Assembly (NCBI RefSeq): GCF_026241105.1
Contig: NZ_JAPFFT010000005.1
Location: 1-64,000 of the forward strand
Direction: 5' to 3'
DNA length: 64,000 bases
Source of the DNA: Arthrobacter rhizophilus
GTDB lineage: Bacteria > Actinomycetota > Actinomycetes > Actinomycetales > Micrococcaceae
The position numbers were made by a program, and so were the translations under genes. The notes beneath the pieces are model-generated. The model saw nothing but the letters and a program-made list of their open reading frames with translations. It ran no database searches and was not told the origin of the DNA. Positions 49,291-59,175 of the stretch are shown here, piece by piece; position 1 is the first letter of the stretch; each line of letters starts with the position of its first letter.

Positions 49291-49667
49291 GGTCTCCTTT
49301 AGGGGTTCGGCATTTCCAGAATAGTGCCGATTCGGGTCTTGTGGCGCGGAATTCGCGCAGGGCTGATGCCTGGCGAGGCTCTGCCGATGGTCGGAGCTCT
49401 CCATCCGGGACGGCGTACGCGGATTGCGCGCACTGAACCCACGGCGGGAAGGGGACGGCCTGCTGAGTGTCCAGACGTCGATAAGAAAGGTCTGGAACGG
49501 ACTTGCCAAGGCGGAATGGCGCTGCAAATGAAGCAGGCCTGCATCGCGGGCGGTGCCGACTACTCAAAGATCAAGAACATGCGCACCAGACTATCAGGCC
49601 AGGTCAAGCTCGGCTTGGGCGACCCGCGGTTTCCCTTGCCCGCTGCTGGCCACTAATCTGGCAAGCT
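49291..49667. promoter_or_regulatory. Intergenic region between hflX and the methyltransferase gene
   Basis: This 377-base gap has open frames but none with recognisable sequence, so I see no gene. It contains TATTCT (49323-49318) as a candidate hflX -10 on the minus strand. A GC-rich near-palindrome, GCGCGGAATTCGCGC at 49344-49358, lies upstream of it, in a suitable place for an activator site (not proven). TAATCT at 49654 may be the -10 for the methyltransferase gene. Confidence 0.5.
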
Positions 49668-50282
49668 ATGGAGTCTGCTCACTATTTCAGCGCACAGCCC
49701 GCGGGGCCGTTCACCCGCAAGCCCCTCACGGTGGAACTGGCCGGCGCGACCCGCCGGCTCCAGACATCGGGCGGCATCTTCAGCCCCGACGGGATCGACA
49801 AGGGAACAGCGATCCTGCTCTCCGAAGTTCCACCCCCGGCCCCGCAGGGAAACCTGCTGGACATCGGCTGCGGCTGGGGACCCATCGCGTTGACCATGGG
49901 ACTGATGGCTCCGCATGCTCGCGTCCACGCGGTTGATGTCAACGAACGCTGCATCACTCTGACAAACGAGAACGCCGCCCTGCTGGACCTCCGGAATGTT
50001 ACCGCCAGCCTGCCGGACGACATCGACCCCGCGGTGACGTTTGACACCATCTGGTCCAACCCGCCCATCCGTATCGGCAAGGATGAACTTCACAATCTGC
50101 TGCTTACGTGGCTGCCGCGGCTTGCGCCGGGTGGAAACGCCTGGCTCGTGGTCCAGAAAAACCTCGGCGCGGATTCACTTCAGCGTTGGCTTGCCGACAC
50201 TCTCAACGATTCTTTCTCGGTCTCCCGGGAAAGTACGTCGAAATCGTTTCGCATCCTGCGAATCAGGAAAGCGTCCCGCTAG
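49668..50282 (+). CDS. RsmC-like SAM-dependent methyltransferase
   Basis: A 204-residue class I methyltransferase with the SAM motif LLDIGCGWGPIALTM and the NPPI catalytic signature in WSNPPIRIGKDEL, typical of N-methylating enzymes of the RsmC/RlmG type that act on 16S or 23S guanine. The ATG at 49668 is preferred; the frame is open from 49503. TAATCT ends 8 bases before it. The last 20 bases overlap dapF, which converges on it. Confidence 0.88.
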   Translation: MESAHYFSAQPAGPFTRKPLTVELAGATRRLQTSGGIFSPDGIDKGTAILLSEVPPPAPQGNLLDIGCGWGPIALTMGLMAPHARVHAVDVNERCITLTNENAALLDLRNVTASLPDDIDPAVTFDTIWSNPPIRIGKDELHNLLLTWLPRLAPGGNAWLVVQKNLGADSLQRWLADTLNDSFSVSRESTSKSFRILRIRKASR

Positions 50283-51231
50283 CAACAATCACGGCGGGGC
50301 CACTGAGCTCCACGTGTTCCCGTCCGCTCGCGCCCGGGAAGAACCGCACCCCGACGACGCCGCCCGGCACGTTGACGCGCCACGTATCGGGAGCGCCCTC
50401 CCCGGCCCAGTGGCGGATAGCGACGGCGGCCGCGCAGGCACCCGTGCCGCACGACTGGGTTTCGCCGACGCCCCTCTCGTGGACGCGCATGGTGATGTTG
50501 CCTATCCCTTCGTGCACGAGGGGCTCTGCGGGAACCACGAATTCGACATTCGTACCGTTGGCCGGCTTGGGATCCACAACCGGTGCCTTGAAGAGCTGCG
50601 TAGCCTTAAGCTCCGAAAGCTCGGCGAGTGCCACCACCGTGTGCGGGTTGCCCATGCTGACCGACAGGGCGGGCCGGGCAACTTCCAATCCGTCGGCACT
50701 GACGAGGGAGTCCATGGCCTTGCTGGTGGCATCCTGCGGGAAAATGAACTCCCAAGGGCCCATGTCAACCGCGTAACCGTCAGCTGTGCGGACGATCTTT
50801 TTGATGCCGCCGCGGGTTCCGATCGTCAAGGACTCACCAGCGTTAAGGGCGACAAAACCCTGCTCGACGAGGAAATGGACGAATACGCGGACGCCGTTGC
50901 CGCACATTTCGGACAGCGAGCCGTCGCCGTTGCGGTAGTCCATGAACCATTCGGCATCAGGGTCTGCGTCGAGGAGCTGGCGGCCTTCAGCGAGGAAACG
51001 CGACGGGACTGCTCGGATGAGCCCATCCCCACCCACTCCCAAGTGGCGGTCGCAAAGCGCCGCGACCTGCTCCGGAGAGATCTGGTGCGCGTCTTCGGGG
51101 TCCGCGATCAGGACGAAATCGTTGCCCGTACCGTGCCCCTTGGAGAAGGCCAGCCCGTGAAGACCGGAGGCGGGTACGGCACCGCCGGCAGCGGCGGGCT
51201 GCGGGGCGGAAAATGCAAGGGTTTCGTCCAT
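50263..51231 (-). CDS. dapF: Diaminopimelate epimerase
   Basis: Interconverts LL- and meso-diaminopimelate for peptidoglycan and lysine. The 322-residue protein has the two catalytic cysteines in LSEMCGNGVRVF and GETQSCGTGACA, and KGHGTGNDFVL near the start. An extra stretch of about 28 residues precedes the family start. TAGCCT ends 6 bases before the ATG. The 3' end overlaps the methyltransferase gene by 20 bases. Confidence 0.96.
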   Translation of the reverse strand: MDETLAFSAPQPAAAGGAVPASGLHGLAFSKGHGTGNDFVLIADPEDAHQISPEQVAALCDRHLGVGGDGLIRAVPSRFLAEGRQLLDADPDAEWFMDYRNGDGSLSEMCGNGVRVFVHFLVEQGFVALNAGESLTIGTRGGIKKIVRTADGYAVDMGPWEFIFPQDATSKAMDSLVSADGLEVARPALSVSMGNPHTVVALAELSELKATQLFKAPVVDPKPANGTNVEFVVPAEPLVHEGIGNITMRVHERGVGETQSCGTGACAAAVAIRHWAGEGAPDTWRVNVPGGVVGVRFFPGASGREHVELSGPAVIVASGTLS

Positions 51232-51237
51232 GGATCA

Positions 51238-51243
51238 AGGCTA
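51238..51243 (-). promoter_or_regulatory. Probable -10 element for leaderless dapF
   Basis: TAGCCT on the minus strand ends 6 bases before the ATG at 51231. Confidence 0.4.
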
Positions 51244-51262
51244 CCCGTACGGCGGGTTGCGC

Positions 51263-52204
51263 CTAAATCGCCGACGCCTGGCTTGCGCAGATATCTGCGG
51301 CCTTGGCCACCAAATCGGGATCCTGCCAGTCAAGCCAGTGGATCCGGGAGTCGGCACGGAACCAAGTGAGCTGGCGGCGGGCGAACTGGCGAGTGGCCAC
51401 GATGGTCTCTTCGGCCGCCGTGGCCGTGTCCGACTCGCCGTCGAGAACCTTGAGGAACTGGGCGTAGCCGAGCGCACGCGAGGCCGTCTTGCCTCGCCGC
51501 AGCCCGGCGGCGTCCAGCCGCGCAACCTCCTCCAGAAGTCCAGTGTCGACCATCCGGTGGACCCGCTCGGCGAGCCGATCGCGCAGTACGTCCCGATCGA
51601 CGTCGAGCCCTATCTGCACCGCCGGCTGAAAGTACTCGCGCTGCGGCATGAATGAGCTGAACGGGCGTCCGGTGAGCTCGAAGACTTCCAAGGCCCGGAT
51701 GACGCGGCGCGCGTCGCCGAGCCTGCCCGCGGAAACGGGATCGACACGTTCCAAGCGCTCCTGGAGGACAGGGAGACCTGATGTTTGGTGCTCCTGCTCC
51801 AGCCGTTGCCTGACGTCGGGATCCGTGCCCGGGAATTCCAGCACGTCGAGCGCTGCCCGAACGTAAAGTCCTGAACCGCCAACCAGGATGGCCCGCTTGC
51901 CTCGGCTATGAATGTCGCGAATAACGGACCGGCACTCAGCCTGGAAATCGGAAACGCTGGCTTCCTGGGTCACGCCCATGGTGTCCAGGAGGTGGTGGGG
52001 CACTCCCCTGCGTTCCGCGACACTGATCTTGGCCGTGCCGATGTCCATGCCCCGGTAAAACTGCATGGCGTCGGCGTTGATGACCTCGCCGTCAAGCTCT
52101 AGGGCGAGGGCGACGCCAAGATCGGACTTGCCGGACCCTGTAGGCCCGACGACGGCGATCACGGGCGGCTTCGGATCAGCTGATCCGGCCGATGCTTCTG
52201 TCAT
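51263..52204 (-). CDS. miaA: tRNA dimethylallyltransferase
   Basis: Adds dimethylallyl to A37 of tRNAs that read UNN codons. The 313-residue protein has the P-loop GPTGSGKS at the N-terminus, [18 protein letters not shown], and [12 protein letters not shown] near the end, all MiaA signatures. It starts 6 bases after miaB, the enzyme for the next step of the same modification, so the two are a natural operon. Confidence 0.97.
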   Translation of the reverse strand: MTEASAGSADPKPPVIAVVGPTGSGKSDLGVALALELDGEVINADAMQFYRGMDIGTAKISVAERRGVPHHLLDTMGVTQEASVSDFQAECRSVIRDIHSRGKRAILVGGSGLYVRAALDVLEFPGTDPDVRQRLEQEHQTSGLPVLQERLERVDPVSAGRLGDARRVIRALEVFELTGRPFSSFMPQREYFQPAVQIGLDVDRDVLRDRLAERVHRMVDTGLLEEVARLDAAGLRRGKTASRALGYAQFLKVLDGESDTATAAEETIVATRQFARRQLTWFRADSRIHWLDWQDPDLVAKAADICASQASAI

Positions 52205-52210
52205 GTCCAG

Positions 52211-53782
52211 CTAGCCGCGCCGCACGGGCAGCGACGGCATACCGAGGGAGACGCCCCGTGCACCGGAGGTCCCGGCACCTGGTGCCGGAGCGCCGCACGA
52301 ATCGGCCTGCGAGCGGTCCCAGGCGTCCCCGGCACGGGAGCGCCTCAGGCTGTAATCCGCCGTCGTGGCCGGGTCTGAAACGAGGTGGAACGCTGCTGCA
52401 TCGGTGATAGTCACCGTGACAAAATCGCCTGGCCGTGGCACCTCTGCGTCCTCCGGGACGGAGAAGTGCACCAGCCGTTGGTCCTGGGAGCGGCCGGACA
52501 AGCGATGCGTTTCCTCGGCCTTGCGACCTGATTGGGCCGTGACGAGGAGCTCAACCCGCCGCCCAAGCTGTTTCGCGTTCTCCTCGGCTGCGATGCGGTC
52601 CTGGAGGTCCGTCAGGCGCTCGTAGCGTTCTTGAACAACCGCCTTGGGCAGCTGGTCCGGAAGGTCCGCGGCCGGGGTGCCCGGGCGCTTGGAGTACTGG
52701 AAGGTGAACGCCGAGGCGAAGCGTGACTTCTCGACGACGTCAAGCGTCGCTTGGAAATCCTCTTCCGTCTCGCCGGGGAAGCCCACAATGATATCGGTGG
52801 TGATCGCGGCATTCGGGATCTTGTCCCGGACCTTGTCAAGGATGCCCAGGAACTTCGTGGAGCGGTAGGAACGGCGCATGTCCTTGAGCACCTTGTCCGA
52901 TCCGGACTGGAGCGGCATGTGCAACTGCGGCATGACATTGGGGGTCTCGGCCATCGCGTCGATGACGTCGTCGGTGAAGGCAGCCGGGTGCGGGCTCGTA
53001 AAGCGCACGCGCTCAAGGCCTTCGATGTCTCCACAAGCGCGGAGCAATTTGGAAAAGGCCAGGCGGTCACCGAATTCCACGCCGTAGGAGTTCACATTCT
53101 GGCCAAGCAGGGTGACCTCGACGGCGCCGTCGTCCACCAGCGCCTGGATTTCAGCAAGGATCTCGCCCGGACGACGGTCCTTCTCCTTGCCACGCAGCGA
53201 TGGGACGATGCAGAACGTGCAGGTGTTGTTGCAGCCTACGGAGATGGAAACCCAACCCGAGTACACGGAATCGCGCTTGGTGGGAAGGGTGGACGGGAAG
53301 ACGTCCAACGATTCCAGGATCTCCAACTGGGCCTCGTTGTTGTGCCGGGCCCGGTCCAACAACGCCGGGAGCGCACCCACGTTGTGGGTGCCGAACACGG
53401 CATCCACCCAGGGAGCCTTGCGCACGATGGTTTCGCGGTCCTTCTGTGCCAGGCATCCGCCCACCGCGATCTGCATCCCGGGGTTCGCCGCCTTGACCTG
53501 CTTGAGCTCTCCGAGGTTGCCGTAGAGCTTGTTGTCGGCGTTCTCGCGGACTGCGCACGTGTTGAAGACCACGACGTCGGCGACCCCGCCGTCGACGGGC
53601 ACGTAACCTGCATCTTCGAGAAGTCCGGCCATGCGCTCAGAGTCATGGACATTCATCTGGCAACCGAACGTGCGGACCTGGTAAGTGCGCTGCGCCTCGG
53701 GGGCGGGCGCGGCATCGCTCACAGGGGACGGGCTGGGCTGCTCAAGGGAGGCTGGTGCTGGTGCTACGGAAGGAGAACTCAC
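52211..53782 (-). CDS. miaB: tRNA-2-methylthio-N6-dimethylallyladenosine synthase
   Basis: Radical SAM methylthiotransferase that completes ms2i6A37. The 523-residue protein has an N-terminal UPF0004 domain ([25 protein letters not shown]), the radical SAM cluster motif [12 protein letters not shown], and a C-terminal TRAM domain. A Pro/Ser/Ala N-terminal extension of about 30 residues and a low-complexity C-terminus flank the core. GTG at 53782 with TACCCT 6 bases upstream suggests leaderless; a TTG at 53785 is adjacent. Confidence 0.96.
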   Translation of the reverse strand: MSSPSVAPAPASLEQPSPSPVSDAAPAPEAQRTYQVRTFGCQMNVHDSERMAGLLEDAGYVPVDGGVADVVVFNTCAVRENADNKLYGNLGELKQVKAANPGMQIAVGGCLAQKDRETIVRKAPWVDAVFGTHNVGALPALLDRARHNNEAQLEILESLDVFPSTLPTKRDSVYSGWVSISVGCNNTCTFCIVPSLRGKEKDRRPGEILAEIQALVDDGAVEVTLLGQNVNSYGVEFGDRLAFSKLLRACGDIEGLERVRFTSPHPAAFTDDVIDAMAETPNVMPQLHMPLQSGSDKVLKDMRRSYRSTKFLGILDKVRDKIPNAAITTDIIVGFPGETEEDFQATLDVVEKSRFASAFTFQYSKRPGTPAADLPDQLPKAVVQERYERLTDLQDRIAAEENAKQLGRRVELLVTAQSGRKAEETHRLSGRSQDQRLVHFSVPEDAEVPRPGDFVTVTITDAAAFHLVSDPATTADYSLRRSRAGDAWDRSQADSCGAPAPGAGTSGARGVSLGMPSLPVRRG

Positions 53783-53788
53783 CAATCT

Positions 53789-53794
53789 AGGGTA
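53789..53794 (-). promoter_or_regulatory. Probable -10 element for leaderless miaB
   Basis: TACCCT on the minus strand ends 6 bases before the GTG at 53782. Confidence 0.4.
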
Positions 53795-53804
53795 GCCCCT
53801 CGGA

Positions 53805-55064
53805 CTAGTACCAGTTGAAGCCCATCTCGTGCTGCCACGCGTTGCAGGGAGAACCGTAGCGGTCGCGGATGTAGCCAAGCCCCCAATCGATCTGGGTCCG
53901 GTAGTTGCTGAGCCAGTCGCTGCCCGCGGAATAGTATTTGTCCGGCGGCAGGGCCTGCGCAACGCCATAGGCACCACTGCTTGGATTAGTGGCATCCGTC
54001 ATCCAGCTTGATTCCTGGGTCCATAGCTGGGACAGGCACTGCATCTGTTCCTGGCCCCAGCCATAGGCGCCGAGCCGCGAGGAAGCATACAGACGCGCCC
54101 CCGCCGGATCGTTGACGACGCTTCCCCCGGCACCGCCTCGGGACCCGGAACCGGTTCCGCCGCCTCCGGATCCTCCTCCGCCGCCGAGTCCGCTGCTGAT
54201 GGGCGGTAGGGCTTGCTGAGCCTGCTGGGCTTGCCTGTTGGCTTCCGCTGCGGCGGCTTCCGCTTGACGCTGTGCTGCCTGCCTCTTGGCCTCCTGCGCT
54301 GCCTGATAGGCGGCCAGCGCCACTTGGCCATCTTGGTACTTTTGCGCAACGGCGGCGGAAGTGGAGGTCAAGGACGCGAGCTGGGCAACGAGGGTCTTAC
54401 GCTGACCTTCCGTGGCGGCGACACTGTCTTCGGCAGCGCGCCTGGCAGACTCTGCAGCCTGGGCCTTTGCCGCGGCGTCGCTGTCCAACTGTGCCAGGAC
54501 GTCCCGGGCAGCTTGCTCCTGGGCCGTTGCGGCCGCGGATGCCTGGGCCGCGCTGAGGGCATCCGCGTGGAGTTTCGCCGTACGATCCAAAACCCGGTTC
54601 AGCAGAGCGTAACTTTGGAGGTTGTCAGGTTCGACGGCGGCATTCGCGAGGGACCACGGGCCGGGATCAAATCCACCAGACTCGTACGCCTTCACCACAA
54701 GGGATGAGGTGGCCTTCTTCAAGGAATCCGATTTGGCCTTGGCCTGCTGGGACGCCTCAACCAGCTTCTGGGTCACTTCCTGCTGATGCACCAGTGCGTC
54801 ATGGGCCTTGGCGTACTCGGTTCCCGCTTTGATGGCGGCTGCACCAAGTTCGCCGGACTTCTGCTGCAGGCCCACCAGCAATTGGTTGATGCGCGCCACT
54901 TCGGCACTCGCGGCCGCCTCATTTCCCTGGGCTTGTTGCACCTCCGCCCAACTGGGATAGCCGGAGGGCGGAGCGTCGTCGGCCGAGGCCGGGGCTGCTT
55001 GGAGCAACGACGCAACAAGCAAAGGCACAACGACTGCCGAAAGCCGCCAAGGCAACGGTTTCAT
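53805..55064 (-). CDS. Secreted coiled-coil protein with transglycosylase-like C-terminus
   Basis: A 419-residue exported protein. The signal peptide is at residues 1-29 ([20 protein letters not shown], cleavage near ASA-DD). A long Ala/Gln/Glu coiled coil runs from about 40 to 290, a Gly/Ser linker follows (GGGGSGGGG), and a lysozyme-like C-terminal domain ends the protein ([45 protein letters not shown]). The last domain resembles the soluble lytic transglycosylase/aggregation-promoting type with a catalytic Glu in TQESSW. It may cleave or bind peptidoglycan. ATG at 55064 is preferred over GTG at 55094. Confidence 0.85.
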   Translation of the reverse strand: MKPLPWRLSAVVVPLLVASLLQAAPASADDAPPSGYPSWAEVQQAQGNEAAASAEVARINQLLVGLQQKSGELGAAAIKAGTEYAKAHDALVHQQEVTQKLVEASQQAKAKSDSLKKATSSLVVKAYESGGFDPGPWSLANAAVEPDNLQSYALLNRVLDRTAKLHADALSAAQASAAATAQEQAARDVLAQLDSDAAAKAQAAESARRAAEDSVAATEGQRKTLVAQLASLTSTSAAVAQKYQDGQVALAAYQAAQEAKRQAAQRQAEAAAAEANRQAQQAQQALPPISSGLGGGGGSGGGGTGSGSRGGAGGSVVNDPAGARLYASSRLGAYGWGQEQMQCLSQLWTQESSWMTDATNPSSGAYGVAQALPPDKYYSAGSDWLSNYRTQIDWGLGYIRDRYGSPCNAWQHEMGFNWY

Positions 55065-55193
55065 TGGATCTGACCTGCTTCCGAATCGGAACACTAGTCC
55101 AGAACCTTAGCCGACGGTCACCAAAGCACATACCCAACGTCGCCTCCGGGCAGGATACTCACAGGTAGCTCTCAGTGTGCCGGGGCTCCCCGT

Positions 55194-55874
55194 CTAAGTG
55201 GTCTGGTCCCTCTCCGGCGCGCTGGTTTCCCAGCCGTTACGGAGCTCCGATTCGCCTGCCAAGGCTTCGTCCAGGATCTCGCCAACGATCCGGAAAGCCG
55301 CTGATGGTTGGTAGCCCTTTCGGGCGAGCATCGAGGCAAGGCGACGGGTCTGCTTATCGCGTTCGGCCCTGTCCGAAAGGTCGACGCCGGCCCTCAGCCG
55401 TCGAGCGACCAGCTCCCTGGCCGCGTTCCGCTCGTCGTTATCGCTCAGTTGCGCCAAGGCAACCTCAGCCGTCTCGGCGTCGATTCCCTTGTCCGCCAAT
55501 TCACGCCGTAAGGCACCCCGGGCGAGCTTCCTCGACTGGGCGCGGCTACGGACCCACATCTGAGCGAAGTCGGCGTCATCGATGAGCCGGACTTCCTGGA
55601 AACGGTCCAATACGGCTTCGGCCACATCTTCCGGCACATTCCGCTCAGCTAGTTTGCGCTCAAGCTGGAGCCGGCTCTTGGGCGAGTTGGTCAGTTGGCG
55701 CAACACAATAGTCCGGGCAACCGCTTCCGGATTGGCCTCAGGGTCCGCTGCCACGGGCGAATCCGCGGACGGACCCCACGGCCGGGCAGACCGGGCGGAC
55801 TCCGAAGACGCTGAAGACCCGAATGACCGAGCAGAACGCGAGGACTGAGAGTGGCCTTGGCGCTTAGCCGCCAA
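55194..55874 (-). CDS. recX: Regulatory protein RecX
   Basis: Binds RecA and limits its filaments. The 226-residue protein has a Ser/Ala/Arg-rich N-terminal tail (about 1-45) and the helical RecX repeats: [49 protein letters not shown]. The start is read as TTG at 55874, 11 bases inside the recA 3' end, so the genes are translationally coupled. Confidence 0.94.
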   Translation of the reverse strand: MAAKRQGHSQSSRSARSFGSSASSESARSARPWGPSADSPVAADPEANPEAVARTIVLRQLTNSPKSRLQLERKLAERNVPEDVAEAVLDRFQEVRLIDDADFAQMWVRSRAQSRKLARGALRRELADKGIDAETAEVALAQLSDNDERNAARELVARRLRAGVDLSDRAERDKQTRRLASMLARKGYQPSAAFRIVGEILDEALAGESELRNGWETSAPERDQTT

Positions 55875-56910
55875 CGGCCTTCAGCTTCGGCGACGCCTCG
55901 GTCTCGGCAGGCTTGACTCCGACACCGAGCTTTTCCTTGATGAGCCGCTCGAGGTCCGCGGCCAACTCCGGGTTGTCTCGCAGGAAGCGGCGGGAGTTCT
56001 CCATACCCTGCCCCAGCTGGTCACCGTCATAGGTGAACCATGAACCGGATTTCTTGATGATGCCGTGCTCGACGCCCATATCGATGATGCCGCCCTCACG
56101 GGAAATGCCCTGGCCATAGATGATGTCGAACTCAGCGATCTTGAAGGGCGGAGCCATCTTGTTTTTGACGATCTTGGCCTTGGTGCGGTTACCTACCGAA
56201 TCCGCGCCTTCCTTCAGCGTCTGGATGCGGCGGACGTCGATGCGGATGGAGGCATAGAACTTCAGGGCTTTACCACCTGTAGTGGTCTCCGGGGAGCCGA
56301 AGAAGACGCCGATCTTCTCACGGAGCTGGTTGATGAAAATAGCGGTCGTCTTGGTCTGGCTCAGCCGACCAGTGATCTTACGCAGGGCCTGGCTCATAAG
56401 ACGGGCTTGAAGGCCGACGTGGGAGTCGCCCATTTCACCTTCGATTTCCGCGCGGGGAACCAATGCGGCGACGGAGTCGATCACGATGACGTCCAAGGAG
56501 CCGGAGCCGATCAGCATGTCCATGATCTCGAGCGCCTGCTCACCGGTATCCGGCTGCGAAACCAAGAGCGCGTCGGTGTCGACGCCCAGCTTCGCCGCGT
56601 ATTCGGGATCGAGGGCGTGCTCGGCGTCGATGAAGGCTGCGATGCCTCCCTGACGCTGCGCGTTGGCCACAGCGTGGAGCGCGACGGTGGTCTTACCCGA
56701 GGATTCCGGGCCGTAAATCTCAACGACACGGCCACGAGGCAGGCCACCAATGCCAAGAGCGACATCCAGGGCGATGGAGCCGGTAGGAATGACCTCGATG
56801 GGCGCCCGGACTTCGTCACCCAGGCGCATGACCGAGCCCTTGCCGAATTGCTTGTCAATCTGGGCAAGCGCTGCCTCGAGCGCCTTCTCACGATCCTGAT
56901 TTGCCGCCAT
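55864..56910 (-). CDS. recA: Recombinase RecA
   Basis: DNA strand-exchange ATPase and LexA/RecA coprotease. The 348-residue protein has Walker [10 protein letters not shown] near residue 67, [41 protein letters not shown] and the C-terminal acidic-basic tail ending PKLKAVGG. No intein, unlike M. tuberculosis. An SOS box at 57100 lies 190 bases upstream. The gene is followed by recX and preceded by the DUF3046 gene. Confidence 0.99.
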   Translation of the reverse strand: MAANQDREKALEAALAQIDKQFGKGSVMRLGDEVRAPIEVIPTGSIALDVALGIGGLPRGRVVEIYGPESSGKTTVALHAVANAQRQGGIAAFIDAEHALDPEYAAKLGVDTDALLVSQPDTGEQALEIMDMLIGSGSLDVIVIDSVAALVPRAEIEGEMGDSHVGLQARLMSQALRKITGRLSQTKTTAIFINQLREKIGVFFGSPETTTGGKALKFYASIRIDVRRIQTLKEGADSVGNRTKAKIVKNKMAPPFKIAEFDIIYGQGISREGGIIDMGVEHGIIKKSGSWFTYDGDQLGQGMENSRRFLRDNPELAADLERLIKEKLGVGVKPAETEASPKLKAVGG

Positions 56911-57099
56911 GGTTCACACCTCTGATGCTTTCTCGCTGTGGACTGGCCTGAACGGCCGCTTTCCTGTCTCATCCGACGCTAGTACGAGCCGCTGACAATT
57001 TTGCGTGCGACTTCGTCTATGTGGAAAACCACAGGATTCGAATGATGCGAAAACCGGTCCGCTAGGGTCAATTTTCCTCTGAAAGGAGCATAGCCTCAT

Positions 57100-57115
57100 C
57101 CGAACAGATATTCGA
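57100..57115 (-). promoter_or_regulatory. recA: SOS box before recA
   Basis: CCGAACAGATATTCGA, GAAC-N4-ATTC core, near the consensus TCGAAC-N4-GTTCGA. It lies 190 bases upstream of the recA ATG, so a leader of moderate length is expected. Confidence 0.75.
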
Positions 57116-57149
57116 ACAAATTTGTTGGCGTGTCCCCGGGAACTGGAAA

Positions 57150-57389
57150 TCAGAAGGTTCCTGAGCCCTTGTCGGCAGGCTTGACGTCCCTGCCGAGCCG
57201 TCGCTCCGGCGGAACGTCCTGGACGTCGCACAAGGCAAGCCAGACGTCGCGGGGGCTGTAGCCCGCAGCCAGGGCGTCGCTTGCCGTACGGCCACCGACG
57301 CCGGCCAATACAAGGGAGCTGCTGAGGACCCGGGAGTAGCCAGCCCCGAATTCATCGTCCATCAGCCGCCAGAAGTCACTGATCCGCAC
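57150..57389 (-). CDS. DUF3046 protein
   Basis: A 79-residue protein of the DUF3046 family. The N-terminus VRISDFWRLMDDEFGAGYS and TASDALAAGYSPRDVWLALCD are conserved. The function is unknown. It is regularly found just before recA in actinobacteria, as here. GTG at 57389 is preferred to the adjacent TTG at 57392. Confidence 0.85.
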   Translation of the reverse strand: MRISDFWRLMDDEFGAGYSRVLSSSLVLAGVGGRTASDALAAGYSPRDVWLALCDVQDVPPERRLGRDVKPADKGSGTF

Positions 57390-57417
57390 CAATAGAGTCT
57401 CTCACGGGACCGGACTC

Positions 57418-57423
57418 TAGAAT
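57418..57423 (+). promoter_or_regulatory. Probable -10 element for the MarR gene
   Basis: TAGAAT ends 7 bases before the ATG at 57431, a strong -10 at leaderless spacing. Confidence 0.5.
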
Positions 57424-57430
57424 GGTTGTC

Positions 57431-57928
57431 ATGAGCAACACTCCCGACGACGCACCAGAGATGGTGGAGGCAGGCGACAACGTCGACGCCGCCCTCCAGC
57501 AGGTGGAACACCAGCTGAGCATGTTCTGGCGACGCGCACGATCGCTGTCCCATCAGTTATCTCGGCAGGTCCATCCCGACATGGAACCAGCTGCTTACGG
57601 ACTGCTGTCGATCATCCGGAAAGAGGGCCCCATTCGCCTGACGGAGCTCGCCTCATGCATCGGCGTGGGGAAACCGTCGGTGAGCCGCCAGATCGCGTTC
57701 CTCGAGAGCATCGGCATGGTCTACAAAGAGGCCGATCCCCAAGATGGCCGTGCGCAGTCGATTCGGCTCACCCCTAAGGGCGAAGAAAAGATGCACCAGG
57801 TCCAGGATGCACGCCGGCAGGTATTCCGGGAACGGCTGGGTGAGTGGCCGCTGGAGGAAATCCAGACGCTGGCAGACTACATTGAGCGGCTCAACGCCGC
57901 TTACGGCGAAGGAATCGGCAAGGACTGA
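57431..57928 (+). CDS. MarR family transcriptional regulator
   Basis: A 165-residue winged-helix repressor. The HTH runs through IRLTELASCIGVGKPSVSRQIAFLESIG, and the wing includes DPQDGRAQSIRLTPKG. The ligand and target genes are unknown. TAGAAT ends 7 bases before the ATG at 57431, so the mRNA is probably leaderless; the ATG at 57422 overlaps that -10. A terminator follows. Divergent from the DUF3046 gene. Confidence 0.92.
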   Translation: MSNTPDDAPEMVEAGDNVDAALQQVEHQLSMFWRRARSLSHQLSRQVHPDMEPAAYGLLSIIRKEGPIRLTELASCIGVGKPSVSRQIAFLESIGMVYKEADPQDGRAQSIRLTPKGEEKMHQVQDARRQVFRERLGEWPLEEIQTLADYIERLNAAYGEGIGKD

Positions 57929-57948
57929 CCCAAGCCACACAGACCCAA

Positions 57949-57980
57949 GAAGGAGGACCTCCAACTGGAGGCCCTCCTTC
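57949..57980 (+). terminator. Terminator after the MarR gene
   Basis: GAAGGAGG-A-CCTCC pairs with GGAGG-C-CCTCCTTC around an AACT loop, followed by ATTACTT. It lies 20 bases past the stop. Confidence 0.75.
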
Positions 57981-58050
57981 ATTACTTCAAGTATTCGGCT
58001 ATGTCTCACCGCACGGTATCCCGGGCGACCGGGCATGAACGTGCTGGATC

Positions 58051-58078
58051 GCGCTCCGGTAACGGCTTACCGGAGCGC
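58051..58078 (-). terminator. Hairpin after clgR
   Basis: Perfect 12-base-pair stem GCGCTCCGGTAA (58051-58062) with TTACCGGAGCGC (58067-58078), loop CGGC. It lies 9 bases past the clgR stop. Confidence 0.75.
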
Positions 58079-58087
58079 AGGGTCCGT

Positions 58088-58447
58088 CTAACGGGCTCCG
58101 GAGAGCATGCCCTGGGTGAAGTCACCGTTCAATTCGGCGCTCAGCTCACGGTCGAGATCGCGGCCATAGCGCTGGGCGAATTCCTGCGGGACGGTGTCCG
58201 GAACGGCGACGCCTTCGGCCACGGCAACCCGGTCACTGACTTCGCGGAGCATGCCGGACAACGGAACGTCCAGGGCCGAGCAGATTGAGGACAGCAACTC
58301 TGAGGATGCTTCCTTCTGACCACGCTCAACTTCGCTCAGGTAGCCAAGGGAAACGCGGGCGCTGTGCGAGACTTCGCGGAGCGTACGGCCCTGACGCTGG
58401 CGGACATCGCGCAGAACATCACCGATTTCGTGACGCAGTACAACCAT
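58088..58447 (-). CDS. clgR: ClgR-type XRE regulator
   Basis: A 119-residue helix-turn-helix protein with the ClgR signature [33 protein letters not shown] (shown in parts: [26 protein letters not shown]). ClgR activates clp protease and stress genes in actinobacteria. ATG at 58447 has AAGGAG 6 bases upstream. A longer frame runs from an ATG at 58540 (MVKQPVS), which is possible but less typical. The location downstream of pgsA-cinA is the family norm. Confidence 0.9.
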   Translation of the reverse strand: MVVLRHEIGDVLRDVRQRQGRTLREVSHSARVSLGYLSEVERGQKEASSELLSSICSALDVPLSGMLREVSDRVAVAEGVAVPDTVPQEFAQRYGRDLDRELSAELNGDFTQGMLSGAR

Positions 58448-58601
58448 TTTGCGCTCCTTCTGTTCGCTCGGTGCCTTCTCGGCCAAGCCCACATCCTTCC
58501 AGCGGACAACGCCGTTTACGGATACGGGCTGCTTAACCATCTGTATCGCCTTGCTCCCTCGTGAGTCCGGTTCACCGCTCAGGTGCACCGGTTGTTTCTA
58601 C

Positions 58602-58658
58602 ATCCTAGGCGCCTCGGCCATTCCGAGGCGACACAATGTAACAACTATTGAGCCTCGG
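58602..58658 (-). promoter_or_regulatory. clgR: clgR promoter with triple GCCTCGG palindrome
   Basis: TAGGAT (58607-58602, minus) is a probable -10. Just upstream lies the palindrome CGCCTCGG-CCATT-CCGAGGCG (58610-58630), in a place fitting an autoregulatory ClgR site. GCCTCGG recurs at 58652-58658, giving alternative pairings. Confidence 0.5.
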
Positions 58659-58671
58659 TTTTTGTTCCCGG

Positions 58672-59175
58672 CTACTTTACGCGTGGTAGGTCGGTCCGAA
58701 CAAGGCACTCCAGCAAGCGCTCCAGCGCGGCCACATTTGCCTGCGCGCGGATGGCTGGGCGATCCCCGTGGAAGGAGTAGGCGTGCGCCGTAGTTCCGCT
58801 CGACGTCGCGACGCCGATGAAGACGGTTCCCACCGGTTTTCCGTCGTGCGGCAAGGGCCCGGCAACCCCCGTTGTGGACACCCCGACGTCGGCGCCGCAT
58901 GCGCGCCTGGCGCCGTCGGCCATGGCCACCGCCACCGCGGCGTCGACGGACCCGACCGCAGAGAGCAGCTCCGACGAGACCCCCAGAACCGCCGCCTTCA
59001 CTGAATTCTGATAGGCGACCACGCCGCCCTGGAGCATGCCTGAGGCGCCCGGTGTATCAGCGAGGGTCGCAGCAACCAGGCCGGCCGTCAGCGATTCCGC
59101 GGTAGCCACCGTAAGGCCGCGCTCGATGGCCAGGGCGACGGCGGTCGCGGCCACCTCGTCGGCGGTCCAGCTCAT
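58672..59175 (-). CDS. cinA: CinA family nicotinamide-nucleotide amidohydrolase
   Basis: A 167-residue CinA C-terminal domain (PncC type), which deamidates NMN in NAD recycling. Signatures are TVATAESLTAGLVAATLADTPG, the catalytic-site VVAYQNSVK, GVSTTGVAGP and GTVFIGVA. The N-terminal MoCF-like domain of full CinA is absent. ATG at 59175 overlaps the pgsA stop by four bases (ATGA); upstream frame is a pgsA shadow. Confidence 0.93.
   Translation of the reverse strand: MSWTADEVAATAVALAIERGLTVATAESLTAGLVAATLADTPGASGMLQGGVVAYQNSVKAAVLGVSSELLSAVGSVDAAVAVAMADGARRACGADVGVSTTGVAGPLPHDGKPVGTVFIGVATSSGTTAHAYSFHGDRPAIRAQANVAALERLLECLVRTDLPRVK

Noticed and set aside
49324..49656. 110-codon open frame in the hflX/methyltransferase gap
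   Set aside because: No recognisable sequence, no good ribosome-binding site, and it overlaps the likely hflX promoter.
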